Positions 24,945-32,770 of a DNA stretch of 64,000 nt are shown here, piece after piece (position 1 is the first letter of the stretch; each line of letters begins with the position of its first letter). The notes under the pieces were generated by a model that was given only the letters and a program-made list of their open reading frames with translations, ran no database searches and was not told the DNA's origin. Source of the DNA: Chloroflexota bacterium (GTDB taxonomy: Bacteria > Chloroflexota > UBA11872); NCBI GenBank assembly GCA_022825895.1, contig JAJDVX010000029.1, forward strand, positions 25,474 through 89,473. Direction: 5' to 3'. The position numbers and the translations under genes are program-made.

Positions 24945-25345
24945 ACCGAACTTGACGGTGGACAGAATCGAGCCGTTTAGCACCATCTTCTCGGCGTCTC
25001 TCTCCCGTATTGATCTGTCGTCGGGCATCGGAATCGTTTAGCGAACCGCAGCGTTATCGGCATGACGACGATCTCGTCCAGGAAAGCTCTCGATGAAGGC
25101 TCTGCGCTCCGTTAGCTCACTCTCGTTCAGGAACATGCTCAGGTCCAGGGCGTAGGCCGTGATGGTCTCCAGGTCGTCCAGGACCTCCCTGCGCTGCGAC
25201 GGCAACGACCTCGCCGCCACCGATGCCTCAAGCCTCTCCTACCGTTCCCGGTGCTCGCGTCTCCTGGGGTCGAATTCGTCGATTTCCAGGTCGGCAGTGT
25301 CCGTCAGGTCGTAGAGCCGCCCCTCTTCCCCGCCCCACACTAGAA
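24945..25345 (-). pseudogene. Large serine recombinase relic (C-terminal region)
   Basis: In broken frames the minus strand encodes RLYDLTDTADLEIDEFDPRR, then LEASVAARSL, YALDLSMFLNESELTERRAF, IESF, then MPDDRSIRERDAEKMVLNGS and ILSTVKFGG. This is the coiled-coil and C-terminal tail of a resolvase/integrase with DUF4368-like or recombinase domain (compare FL...SFTERRAFIRSFV, IHYT.P.P). A stop and a frameshift interrupt it and the catalytic N-terminal domain is absent. Confidence 0.7.
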
Positions 25346-25374
25346 AGCGCGACCTTCTTTCGTGGATGCGCAGA

Positions 25375-27690
25375 CTAGGTCGCAAGGTATGGGACCGCGT
25401 CGTTTGTCTGCACACCTACAACCGAGCCGCCTGCTTCCTCAACCGCATCACTCACAATTTGGATGACCTGATCTAGGAACTCTTGCGCCGTTTGGTCCAA
25501 CACCGACGTGACAGAGGGCGCCGCCTCGTGATAAATGCCGGACATCTCCTTAGCCCTTTCGCGGCTGGAGCCGATGCCGCTATACGCATAGGCGCTTTGC
25601 CACTCCCTAGAGTGAGAAGCAATAAGGCGTTGCCGAGACAATAGGTGAATGCCAATAAACACTTTCTGCCGTATCTCGTCGATGGCAGCCTGCCGTTCAT
25701 CCTCGTTTGCTGGTTCCCTGGTCCATTCAGAGGGATTGTCCAGCCAGAGTGATATGCTTGCTTGCAGTTGTCGAACAAAGTCGGCTACTGGACGCAGCCC
25801 GTCGTATTCATCATCCCAACGGCTGGCTATGCGCCGACACAGTGCCTTCACCCGCCCCCAATGCTCCTTTCGGATACCATCGTGATAGTTGAGGCCGAGT
25901 CGGGCCAGCCATGGATTCTTGAAACCGTCTGCGGCGTCCCGGAGAGCGAGTTCCAGCTTGGCAATGTTGTAGGAAGGAGCCAGGTCCGGCACCTCGACCG
26001 GGTCGGCTGACTGTCGCATCCGCTCCATCAACTCCCTCATGGTCTTGACAAAGCCGACCCGAATCTTCCCGGTCGGTCTGTCTAAGTCGCCCAAGTAGAA
26101 GTCTCCGCTCTCCAACCGCTTTTCCAGTATCTCGGCCACAGGTGCGCCCAGGGACTCGCGCAAGCTGCCAATTGCGTTGCCAATAGAGGCCCGAACATGG
26201 CTCCGCCTCTTGGCATAGCTACCAAGGTTGTCTCCCTTCACTTGGTCAAAGTGGGTGAAGGCGATTGCGAGTTTGTGCCCGTGGCCGCTACTGCCTACTG
26301 ACCGCAGCAGTTCCAAAGCGGCGGCCTGCAAGGGCGACTGGGAAGTATCAACCAGCAGGATCATATCCACTTCGGTGAATTTCTCGGTCACCTTCGTGGA
26401 CACGCTTGAAGCCTCCTTCGCTGAGTGGCCCAACCCCTCACCGTCTAGCAGTACCAACTGACGGCGGTTGTCCTGCGATTCGATTGCGGCTGGCTGGAAT
26501 GGGCCACGCACGCGAATTCCGTCTACCAACGGTGTCAGTAATCTCCCAAACTGCTGGTCGTGGTTACTGCTAAACCAACGGACTTGCCGGAGGAACTCGT
26601 CCCGGTCTTCTTCTTCATAGCGCCAGATCGTAGGCCAACCAGTTACGCTGCATTCGAAGTCACCTGCCTCCGTCAAGTCGAAGCGATCTGTGAGAACATC
26701 CATGATGTCCAGGGACAGTTGACCAAAGTCCTGATCCTCATAGAGCGCGTTGTTGAAGTACTCAAGCCAATCCTGTCGCTGGTTTGCGTTCTTCAAGCCC
26801 AGAAAACCACCATGCTCCTTCGCCACTTTGTCGCCCACGGCCGTAGCGATTGCCCTGATGCGGTGCACGTACCGACTCAGCCGGTCATTGTTCGCGGCGA
26901 TTTCTATGCCGCCAACAGTTTCATCATCGGGCAAGGACTCGTCTTCATACGCTTCGTCAGGTTCTTCGAAGTCCATGTCGTACTCATCGTCTATCGAAAA
27001 TCCTGGCTGTGCTTGTTTCCAATTGCCGAGTGGGTATGAGAGCCGGAATCGCTGTTCCCTGTGCTCAAGAAGAGCTTCGGCAATGCGCGTATCATCGTGC
27101 CCGCGGATAACACTCTCACAGGCCGCTTCTAGGCATTCGTCAACGGCACAGCGAACCTCATGCTCAGTCATGAATGTTATGGCTGCCCTAAACGGTCCTG
27201 GGCCAATGATGATCTCAATGTCGGCCGTAGTAGTCTTAGCGGTTGACGTAGAAGGAAAGCGGTCACGCTTATGGTCAGAGCCAATAAGGTGGCGAAGTAG
27301 GGTGGTCTTGCCAGCTCCTGTCACGCCGACCAACATCACACGGGCATACCCCTCCCCAGGCGTCGGCAGGCGCAGAACTTCCTCTCGCAAATCCTTGGAC
27401 CGGACCTTCCCAACTTCGATGCCGTCGAAGAATGCCGCGACGATGACGCCCGCGTACCGTTGTTCCGCTTCAGGGCGTCGGTCCAGGCTCCACCAAGATG
27501 GGTCGGAGAGTAGTGCGTCGAGCTGGTCAACTAGGCGGTCCGCTTCGGCATCGTCTGCCGTGCCAAGCCCTCGACGTACCTTCAGGCCATATTTGCCACG
27601 AGCGTCAGTTCGGCGCGGATGGTTGAACGTCACACTCCAGCCGGGACGGTTGGAGCGCGTCTTGCTGGCCTTGTAGATTGTGGCTTTCAT
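25375..27690 (-). CDS. Large P-loop GTPase-like protein of unknown function
   Basis: 771 residues from ATG 27690 after GGGGAAGG; earlier in-frame starts lack a site. Residues 1-70 (GWSVTFNHPRRTDARGKYGL, KVRRGLGTADDAEADRLV) look like the N-terminal DNA-contacting segment of some phage integrases. G1 is GVTGAGKT (residues 122-129), with an STSTAKTTTADIEI switch-like region, G3 DGEG near 416, and G4-like THFD near 479. A long helical insert (180-400) holds an acidic stretch (DDEYDMDFEEPDEAYEDE). No transmembrane span. It is a dynamin/septin-sized G protein or STAND-like ATPase of unknown role, alone between the recombinase relic and tRNA-Ala. Confidence 0.75.
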   Translation of the reverse strand: MKATIYKASKTRSNRPGWSVTFNHPRRTDARGKYGLKVRRGLGTADDAEADRLVDQLDALLSDPSWWSLDRRPEAEQRYAGVIVAAFFDGIEVGKVRSKDLREEVLRLPTPGEGYARVMLVGVTGAGKTTLLRHLIGSDHKRDRFPSTSTAKTTTADIEIIIGPGPFRAAITFMTEHEVRCAVDECLEAACESVIRGHDDTRIAEALLEHREQRFRLSYPLGNWKQAQPGFSIDDEYDMDFEEPDEAYEDESLPDDETVGGIEIAANNDRLSRYVHRIRAIATAVGDKVAKEHGGFLGLKNANQRQDWLEYFNNALYEDQDFGQLSLDIMDVLTDRFDLTEAGDFECSVTGWPTIWRYEEEDRDEFLRQVRWFSSNHDQQFGRLLTPLVDGIRVRGPFQPAAIESQDNRRQLVLLDGEGLGHSAKEASSVSTKVTEKFTEVDMILLVDTSQSPLQAAALELLRSVGSSGHGHKLAIAFTHFDQVKGDNLGSYAKRRSHVRASIGNAIGSLRESLGAPVAEILEKRLESGDFYLGDLDRPTGKIRVGFVKTMRELMERMRQSADPVEVPDLAPSYNIAKLELALRDAADGFKNPWLARLGLNYHDGIRKEHWGRVKALCRRIASRWDDEYDGLRPVADFVRQLQASISLWLDNPSEWTREPANEDERQAAIDEIRQKVFIGIHLLSRQRLIASHSREWQSAYAYSGIGSSRERAKEMSGIYHEAAPSVTSVLDQTAQEFLDQVIQIVSDAVEEAGGSVVGVQTNDAVPYLAT

Positions 27691-27855
27691 TGACCTTCCC
27701 CGTGTTGTTCTGCGTTGTACGCGCTGCCATATTACATCCCGACTCTGGTGTGTCAAGCTCTCTGGGAACAACGCGGAACAACTCTTCAGTCCGGGGGCTC
27801 GCAGATACTTGCGGTGAGCTGCCCGGGGGGACACCTGGGCCTAATGTCAGTCTCG

Positions 27856-27931
27856 GGGTCCTTAGCTCAGTTTGAAGAGCGCCTCAATGGCATTGAGGAG
27901 GTCGTCGGTTCGAGTCCGACTGAGTCCACCC
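27856..27931 (+). tRNA. tRNA-Ala (anticodon GGC), imperfect acceptor stem
   Basis: GGGTCCT-TA-GCTC...GAGC, anticodon arm CCTCA/loop ATGGCAT/TGAGG (anticodon GGC), T arm GTCGG-TTCGAGT-CCGAC, then TGAGTCC and A. The acceptor stem keeps G1-C72, G2-C71 and the Ala identity pair G3-U70 but has two mismatches (C5-A68, U7-U66). The 3' end reads ACCC rather than a clean CCA. It may be functional or slightly decayed; no terminator was seen. Confidence 0.6.
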
Positions 27932-27934
27932 AAT

Positions 27935-28004
27935 AGGATTCGAACCCAAGACCTCCGCAAATCAAGTGCGGCGCCCTTTCACCTGAGCTTCTCTTCACCC
28001 GCAG
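27935..28004 (-). pseudogene. tRNA relic, Ala-like body
   Basis: The minus strand has the anticodon stem CCGCA/TGCGG with loop CTTGATT, AGGTC and a T arm with GGGTTCGAATCC, like tRNA-Ala, but the acceptor strands do not pair and the D arm is degenerate. It is adjacent to the 3' end of the + strand tRNA-Ala and immediately precedes the HicAB copy. Confidence 0.5.
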
Positions 28005-28054
28005 CCGCTGATTGTGTCGACGTAAGGCCGCCACCGCTGCGTTCGACTGACTCC

Positions 28055-28258
28055 CTAGACCTCGATCAACTCGTACGCCTGCGGAGCCGGAACTGGCTGC
28101 CCGTCCTCTTCGAGCGTCTCGACGTATAGCTCGATGGCCTCTCGGATCAGCGCACACACCTCCGCCTTGGTTTCGCCAACCGCCACGCAGCCCGGCAAAT
28201 CAGGCACGTGCGCCCCATAGCTCATGGGGCCTCGCTCAATCACGACGGCGTACTTCAT
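28055..28258 (-). CDS. hicB: HicB-type antitoxin
   Basis: 67 residues from ATG 28258. The partial RNase H fold of HicB is clear: MKYAVVIERGPMSYGAHVPDLPGC, VAVGETKAEVCALIREAIELY and the C-terminal ELIEV. It starts 8 bases after the hicA stop, the usual toxin-first order. A dead copy lies at 17475-17760. HicB neutralises HicA and represses the operon. Confidence 0.93.
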   Translation of the reverse strand: MKYAVVIERGPMSYGAHVPDLPGCVAVGETKAEVCALIREAIELYVETLEEDGQPVPAPQAYELIEV

Positions 28259-28266
28259 TGCGCCAC

Positions 28267-28455
28267 TCACTTCAGGCCGCTCTGCTTCAGGATACTGTTC
28301 CATGTCCCCTTCGGGATAAAGAAGCTTGGTTTGCCGGCCACAACGACGATCCCTGGCTTCTCCGGATGCTTGTAGATGCGGTGACTCCCTCGAGTTCGTG
28401 ACTGTCGCCACCCGTCTCGTTCCAGGAGCCGGATAGCCTCTCGAACCGTTGGCAC
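28267..28455 (-). CDS. hicA: HicA-type mRNA interferase toxin
   Basis: 62 residues from a GTG after GGAGG. The dsRBD-like fold has the catalytic His in RTRGSHRIYKHP (GSH motif) and the ending IPKGTWNSILKQSGL. HicA cleaves mRNA and tmRNA independently of translation. Paired with hicB in the correct order and spacing, with no visible damage. Confidence 0.93.
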   Translation of the reverse strand: MPTVREAIRLLERDGWRQSRTRGSHRIYKHPEKPGIVVVAGKPSFFIPKGTWNSILKQSGLK

Positions 28456-28603
28456 ACTACCCCTCCGGTCCGCCCCTTGCTATGGCCAAACCTGCGCGAT
28501 GTGAGCCTGGGCACTGCTTGTGTGACCGCAATCGGCAGTCGCATCAAAGCCCGAATGCCTGACCTCACCCGCGAGTTGCTCCGCGCATCGCGGTCGCCAA
28601 ACC

Positions 28604-28679
28604 TGGTGGACCGAATGGGATTCGAACCCACGACCTCCGCAATGCGAGTGCGGCGCTCTTCCGACTGAGCTATCGGCCC
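28604..28679 (-). tRNA. tRNA-Ala (anticodon CGC), CCA encoded
   Basis: Cloverleaf on the minus strand: acceptor GGGCCGA/TCGGTCC (with G3-U70), D arm GCTC/GAGC, anticodon stem CCGCA/TGCGG with loop CTCGCAT (anticodon CGC), AGGTC variable loop, T loop TTCGAAT, discriminator A and an encoded CCA (28604-28606). All stems pair; this looks functional. Confidence 0.9.
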
Positions 28680-28739
28680 TCGTCTTTGCCTACCCTTGAT
28701 CCCCGCAACTGCTACTAGCCCCTACCAGCCTCGCCTCTC

Positions 28740-28860
28740 GCCCGCTCCCTCCGGTCTCCTCTCCGCTCTTTCCGCTCTCACTCCTTACCACTCTCAACTC
28801 ACTCCTTCCTAGTCCCCTCTCACTTCTCTCCCCTCTCCCCTCTCACCTTCCGCCACAGGT
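28740..28860. repeat. Pyrimidine-rich spacer repeat (CTCACTCCTTCC family)
   Basis: A C/T-rich stretch with several CTCTC/CCCTCTC blocks and CTCACTCCTTCC, followed by TCCCCTCTC. The same motif occurs at 14464-14500 and 29838-29855. It is the main content of the 28680-28948 spacer between tRNA-Ala and rpmA. Confidence 0.45.
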
Positions 28861-28948
28861 GAGGGTGGCTGCCGGCCTAAGCACCCAGGCTCACGTCAAG
28901 CAGCCCAACCGCCCCGATTCCGCCAACCGAATCCAGATCCAGAGAAGC

Positions 28949-29203
28949 CTAAGCCGCCGTAGCTACCCTCACGCGCTTCCGCCCCCGAACCTGCTCAAAC
29001 ACCAGCGTTCCGTCCGCCAGCGCGAACAGCGTGTGATCCCGGCCCACGCCCACGTGAGCCCCTGGGAGCAACTTCGTCCCGCGCTGCCGCGCGATGATCT
29101 GCCCCGTGCGGATCGCCTCGCCCGCGAACTTCTTCACGCCCAGCATCTTCGGATTGCTGTCGCGACCGTTCCGGCTGCTGCCCAGGCCCTTCTTGTGCGC
29201 CAT
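28949..29203 (-). CDS. rpmA: 50S ribosomal protein L27
   Basis: 84 residues beginning [20 protein letters not shown], the L27 signature, with GSILVRQRGT-like [17 protein letters not shown] and [18 protein letters not shown]27 reaches the peptidyl transferase centre of the 50S subunit. It starts 33 bases after rplU, the near-universal rplU-rpmA operon. AAGGA site before the ATG. Confidence 0.97.
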   Translation of the reverse strand: MAHKKGLGSSRNGRDSNPKMLGVKKFAGEAIRTGQIIARQRGTKLLPGAHVGVGRDHTLFALADGTLVFEQVRGRKRVRVATAA

Positions 29204-29235
29204 TGCTCGTTGTCCTTCCGCGTTGTCTGCTGAAC

Positions 29236-29559
29236 CTACGCCGCCTGCGCGCTGATCGACTCGATCCGCACGCGCGTCAATTCCTGGCGGTGACCCATCC
29301 GGCGTCGCCGGCGCTTACTTGCCTGGTACGTAAAGATCCGGATCTTCGGCCCGCGCACATGCGCCAGCACGCTCGCCTCGATCGACGCCCCGTCCACCGT
29401 CGGCTGCCCGACCTGAACGCCGTCGTCGTCGCTCACCAGCAACACATCGTCAAACGTCAGCGACCCTGACGCCTCGGCATCCAGCCGATCCACCTCGATC
29501 ACGTCGCCCGGCGACACGCGGTACTGCTTGCCCCCGGACGCAAAAATCGCGTAACCCAT
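29236..29559 (-). CDS. rplU: 50S ribosomal protein L21
   Basis: 107 residues: [19 protein letters not shown] at the start and [20 protein letters not shown] toward the end, the L21 signature with its basic 23S rRNA-binding loop. It is the first gene of the pair with rpmA. The start ATG at 29559 is fixed by homology. Confidence 0.97.
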   Translation of the reverse strand: MGYAIFASGGKQYRVSPGDVIEVDRLDAEASGSLTFDDVLLVSDDDGVQVGQPTVDGASIEASVLAHVRGPKIRIFTYQASKRRRRRMGHRQELTRVRIESISAQAA

Positions 29560-29702
29560 AACGATCCCGCCGCTGGTTCTAGCTCAAGAAAATCCCGGCG
29601 TCCCAACCGCGCGCCAGTGCCTCGGCACGCCACGCCATCAACCCACCCATCCTAGCAAAAGCCAGCTCCCCCCTCCGCCATCCCGGGGTCCCAATCTCAC
29701 GT

Positions 29703-29727
29703 AGAGGCCGGTTTGTAACCGGCCTCT
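29703..29727. repeat. Perfect hairpin (11-bp stem, TGT loop)
   Basis: AGAGGCCGGTT-TGT-AACCGGCCTCT. It lies in the 29560-30016 spacer between rplU and the small membrane protein. It has no downstream U-tract on either strand, so a REP-type palindrome is more likely than a terminator. The rest of the spacer shows no gene; CTCACTCCTTCC occurs at 29840. Confidence 0.6.
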
Positions 29728-30016
29728 TCCGGGCAACCACCCCCCCAGCTACACCCGCCACCCCGCCGCTCGGCCGCACCCAAATCATCCCTCGCACCCC
29801 AGCTTGACCAAATGCTCCCAACCACCCCCTCCACGTCTCAACTCACTCCTTCCCCGCGGCCAAGCCCTCCGCAAGCTGAATCCACACGACCCGAACGCCC
29901 CACTTTGACCAGACGTTCCCCCGCGCCTAGCATCGAGAGCCGGGGGCGGACGGCATCAGCGGCCCAGTCAAGGAGCCTGTGCCGCGCGCAAGAACAGCCT
30001 GCGCCCGGAGGACCCG

Positions 30017-30280
30017 ATGGACACGACCGCATCGCTCGATGTTGGAACCTTTTTGACGGTCGCGGTGACCGGCGCGGCGGCCTTGGGCGGGCTGATCCTC
30101 GCGCTATTTGCCTGGCTTCGTTCCGATATTCGCGACCTCCGCCAGCGTCTCGATGGCTTCATCGACAGTCACGGACCAGCCCGGCCGGAGGCGAGCGAGG
30201 CGTCGGCACTTCGCGACATCGTGCGCGGAGTTCTGCGAGAAGAGTTGGCCAAATCCGCGCACACAACCGATCCGACCTGA
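30017..30280 (+). CDS. Small single-span membrane protein, paralogue of 1833-2087
   Basis: 87 residues: MDTTASLDVGTF, one hydrophobic span at about residues 13-33, then SDIRDLRQRLDGFIDSHG, a likely amphipathic helix, and DIVRGVLREE at the end. A GGAGG site lies five bases before the ATG. Layout and motifs match the protein at 1833-2087. The 72-residue protein at 60983 has a similar helix-plus-span plan in reverse order but no clear homology. Function unknown. Confidence 0.7.
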   Translation: MDTTASLDVGTFLTVAVTGAAALGGLILALFAWLRSDIRDLRQRLDGFIDSHGPARPEASEASALRDIVRGVLREELAKSAHTTDPT

Positions 30281-30404
30281 CGCTCCCCGCCTCCTCTTCC
30301 CCGTCCCGTCTCACTACTCGCCTGTCTCCCCTCCGGCAAGAAATCCCTCAACCCGCCTCCTCGTAATGATCAGAAGGAGACATCTTCACCCGAAGACCTC
30401 CCAA

Positions 30405-30809
30405 ATGCGCATCGCCCTGGCCATCATTCTCATCGCCGCCATCGCGCTCGCCGTTGCATTCTGCTTGCAGCGCCAAAACGCCGTGACCGGAACCATCACC
30501 TTCGACGGCGACCCAACCATCCCCAGCGGCGCCGTCCTCACCGTCGAACTGCGAGACGTTTCTTACCAGGACGCCCCCTCCCCGCTCATCGCCTCTCAGA
30601 CTATCCCGAACCCCGAGCGCTTCCCCATCGACTTCGCCGTCCGCTACCAACCCGACGACATCGACCCCCGCGCCACCTACGGCCTCGGCATCCGCGTCAC
30701 CCTCAACAACCGCCTCATCTACATCAACGACACCGCCTTCGACGTCCTGACCCGAGGCAACCCCACCCACGGCCTCAACGTCTGGGTCATCGCCGTCGGC
30801 GACCCCTGA
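30405..30809 (+). CDS. YscW/YbaY-like membrane-anchored protein
   Basis: 134 residues. An N-terminal hydrophobic segment (about residues 3-19) ends at AVAFC, which is a poor lipobox (Phe before Cys), so it may be a membrane anchor rather than a lipoprotein. The rest is the beta-sandwich of the YbaY/YscW family: TGTITFDGDPTIPSGAVLTV, ELRDVSYQDA, the A-S-Q-TI segment and FAVRYQPDDIDPRATYGLGI. Such proteins act as outer-membrane chaperones or envelope proteins. ATG 30366 is an alternative start. Confidence 0.72.
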   Translation: MRIALAIILIAAIALAVAFCLQRQNAVTGTITFDGDPTIPSGAVLTVELRDVSYQDAPSPLIASQTIPNPERFPIDFAVRYQPDDIDPRATYGLGIRVTLNNRLIYINDTAFDVLTRGNPTHGLNVWVIAVGDP

Positions 30810-31028
30810 CCAACCCTCGCCGCCGCTGCCGGACCGAGCAGGTGCAATATTCCCGCCCCCCCGACGTCGTCGATGAGGATCTTGCTGAGCCAGGGGAAAG
30901 GCAGCACGACAGCCACCAGGACGACGGTCGACACGACTGCCGCTTCCGGCCGGCGCCAATGGGGCCGTAACTAGCCGGCGGAGGAGCCAAACGTTGTTGG
31001 GCGATTGAACCGGCGCTGCGTCGCTCAA

Positions 31029-31217
31029 GAGACCCTTTGCATAACGACTCTCGTCTGCTCATGAGCGCCAGCTCGTGCTCCCTCTCCCCGTGGGAGAGGG
31101 TTGGGGTGAGGGTCTTCCGCGCAACCAACCTTGGGTTATGCAACGGTCTCTTCTGGGGGAAAGGGTTGGGGTCAGAGTCTTCCGGGCAACCGCCCCTGGG
31201 TTGCGCAGAGGTCTCTC
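31029..31217. repeat. Palindromic intergenic repeat cluster
   Basis: GAGACCCTTTGCATAAC at the left and GGGTTATGCAACGGTCTC (31133-31150), then GGGTTGCGCAGAGGTCTC (about 31198-31215), are inverted arms. Between them are CCCTCTCCCCGTGGGAGAGGG and TGGGGTGAGGGTCTTCCG. It fills the 30810-31279 spacer, where no gene is seen. Confidence 0.75.
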
Positions 31218-31279
31218 AGGGGCCTCCCGCAGTCGAGGGCGCCATCGCCGCCGCACGGCCGCATGCCGTGAACGCTCGC

Positions 31280-32494
31280 CTAAATCTGCAGCCCCTCCAT
31301 CGCAACCGGAAACGCATCGGCGTTGCGCAGCGTGGCCCCTCGCGCTTCCACCTCGGGCAACAGCCGGCGATTCGACGCAAACGGCACCGTCACTTCGTGC
31401 AGGCCGCCGTGGGAGCGCAGGCGGGAGGCGCTCAGGACCGATAGATCGTGCGCGCCCGGCGCTCGGCCAAAGACTGAGCCGCGATCGCTGAGCAGAACAA
31501 TGTCGCCGATGCGGTCGCCCGGCAGCTCGTACTTCGTCGCGGCTTCGGCGCGGGGTAGGGCCTCGTCGATGCGCGAGTCCTCCCGCAGGCGCTGGATGGC
31601 CGCATCCACCTGATCGGGCGGCAGATGGACGGTCGCATACGACCCGAGGCCGGCGTGGTGCGTCACGTGCGGATCGGTTATCGGCAGCACCACCCGGAAC
31701 GGCCCGGGCACCGCCCCGTCCAGCAGCGTATCCAGGTAGACAATGTTGGGCGTGCCGTCGGGATGGCACTTGTCGTTCATGCCGTGGTCGGCGGTCAGCA
31801 CGATCACGGCTCCCAGCGCGTCCAGCTCGGCCAGGCGGTGGTCGAGCGATGTGTAGAACGCGTCGGCCTCGGGCGAGCCGGGCGCATGGGTGTGCTGCAC
31901 GAAATCCGTGAGCGATAGATAGAGCAGGTCGGCCAGTCGCTCGCGCACCAGGTAGACGCCGCAGGCCATCACGAAGTCGCTCATGCGGCCGGAGTAAATG
32001 CCGGGGTTGTCCCGGCCCATGCGCCGGGTGACACCCGCAATGCCATGCTCGGGCTCGGTTGTCTCGTGCGCCAACTCGCCGGAGAAGCAGATGCCGCGCC
32101 AGCCTGTGGCCAGCATGGTGCGCAGCTTGTCCTTGGCCGTGATGGCGGCCACGCGGCGGCCTTCCTGGCTGTACATGGCGAACAAGGACTCGCAGCGCAA
32201 GAAGCGCGGGTGGTCCATCATCACTTCCGCCTCGCGCTTGGCGTCGTAGAAGTAATTGCCGGAAATGCCGTGCGCGGCGGGCGGCCGGCCGGTGACGATG
32301 GTCATGTTGTTCGGGTTGGTGAACGAGGGAATCGCCGCCGGGACCAGGTGATACGCGCCCTCGCGTTGGAAGCGGGCCAGCGTGGGCATGCACCCATGGT
32401 CGATCGCCGCGTCCACGTAGGCCGGCTCCGTGCCGTCGGCGCAGATCACCACCACGGCCGTCCGGGATTCAGGCAACGGCAGCCTCCGATTCAA
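31280..32494 (-). CDS. phnA: Phosphonoacetate hydrolase
   Basis: 404 residues from a TTG at 32494, chosen because homology begins here (RTAVVVICADGTEP); earlier frame is unrelated. It belongs to the alkaline-phosphatase-like superfamily: ICADGTEP (metal Asp), PSFTNPNNMTIVTG (nucleophile Thr/Ser region), GNYFYDAK, VTAKDKLR-like ITAKDKLR, STTDFVQHTHAPG-like LTDFVQHTHAPG (metal Asp/His), LTADHGMN (Asp/His) and GSYATVHL. All match PhnA, which splits phosphonoacetate to acetate and phosphate. It supports phosphonate use; the other phosphonate-like genes lie 8-13 kb away. Confidence 0.9.
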   Translation of the reverse strand: MNRRLPLPESRTAVVVICADGTEPAYVDAAIDHGCMPTLARFQREGAYHLVPAAIPSFTNPNNMTIVTGRPPAAHGISGNYFYDAKREAEVMMDHPRFLRCESLFAMYSQEGRRVAAITAKDKLRTMLATGWRGICFSGELAHETTEPEHGIAGVTRRMGRDNPGIYSGRMSDFVMACGVYLVRERLADLLYLSLTDFVQHTHAPGSPEADAFYTSLDHRLAELDALGAVIVLTADHGMNDKCHPDGTPNIVYLDTLLDGAVPGPFRVVLPITDPHVTHHAGLGSYATVHLPPDQVDAAIQRLREDSRIDEALPRAEAATKYELPGDRIGDIVLLSDRGSVFGRAPGAHDLSVLSASRLRSHGGLHEVTVPFASNRRLLPEVEARGATLRNADAFPVAMEGLQI

Positions 32495-32770
32495 CGTCCG
32501 GATCCACGCCCAGTCTAGAGCCGCAGCCGGCACCCGCCGGCCTGAGCCCCTCGAAGAGCCTGCCCTGAGCAGTTCGAACGGGGAGTCTGTCACTCCCTCC
32601 GTGCCCGATCCCCAATCAAGGCGCACTTCAGAGCGAACCCAGGCTCCTACCTGCGCTGAGCCCATCGCCCCCGAATCCGACCGGCCTCCAGCCGGCATTT
32701 CTGCCCGTCGGTTGACTCCCGAACCCCGCCCCGCCATCCTTCCCAAAACACTCCGCCAGGGAACCCAACC

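Noticed and set aside
29579..29821. 80-residue ORF on the minus strand upstream of rplU
   Set aside because: No ribosome binding site, Gly/Arg-rich composition of random high-G+C sequence, and it covers a perfect REP-like hairpin.
31059..32393. 444-residue ORF on the minus strand
   Set aside because: It is a shadow frame of the phosphonoacetate hydrolase gene, with Arg/Gly/His-rich composition and no motifs.
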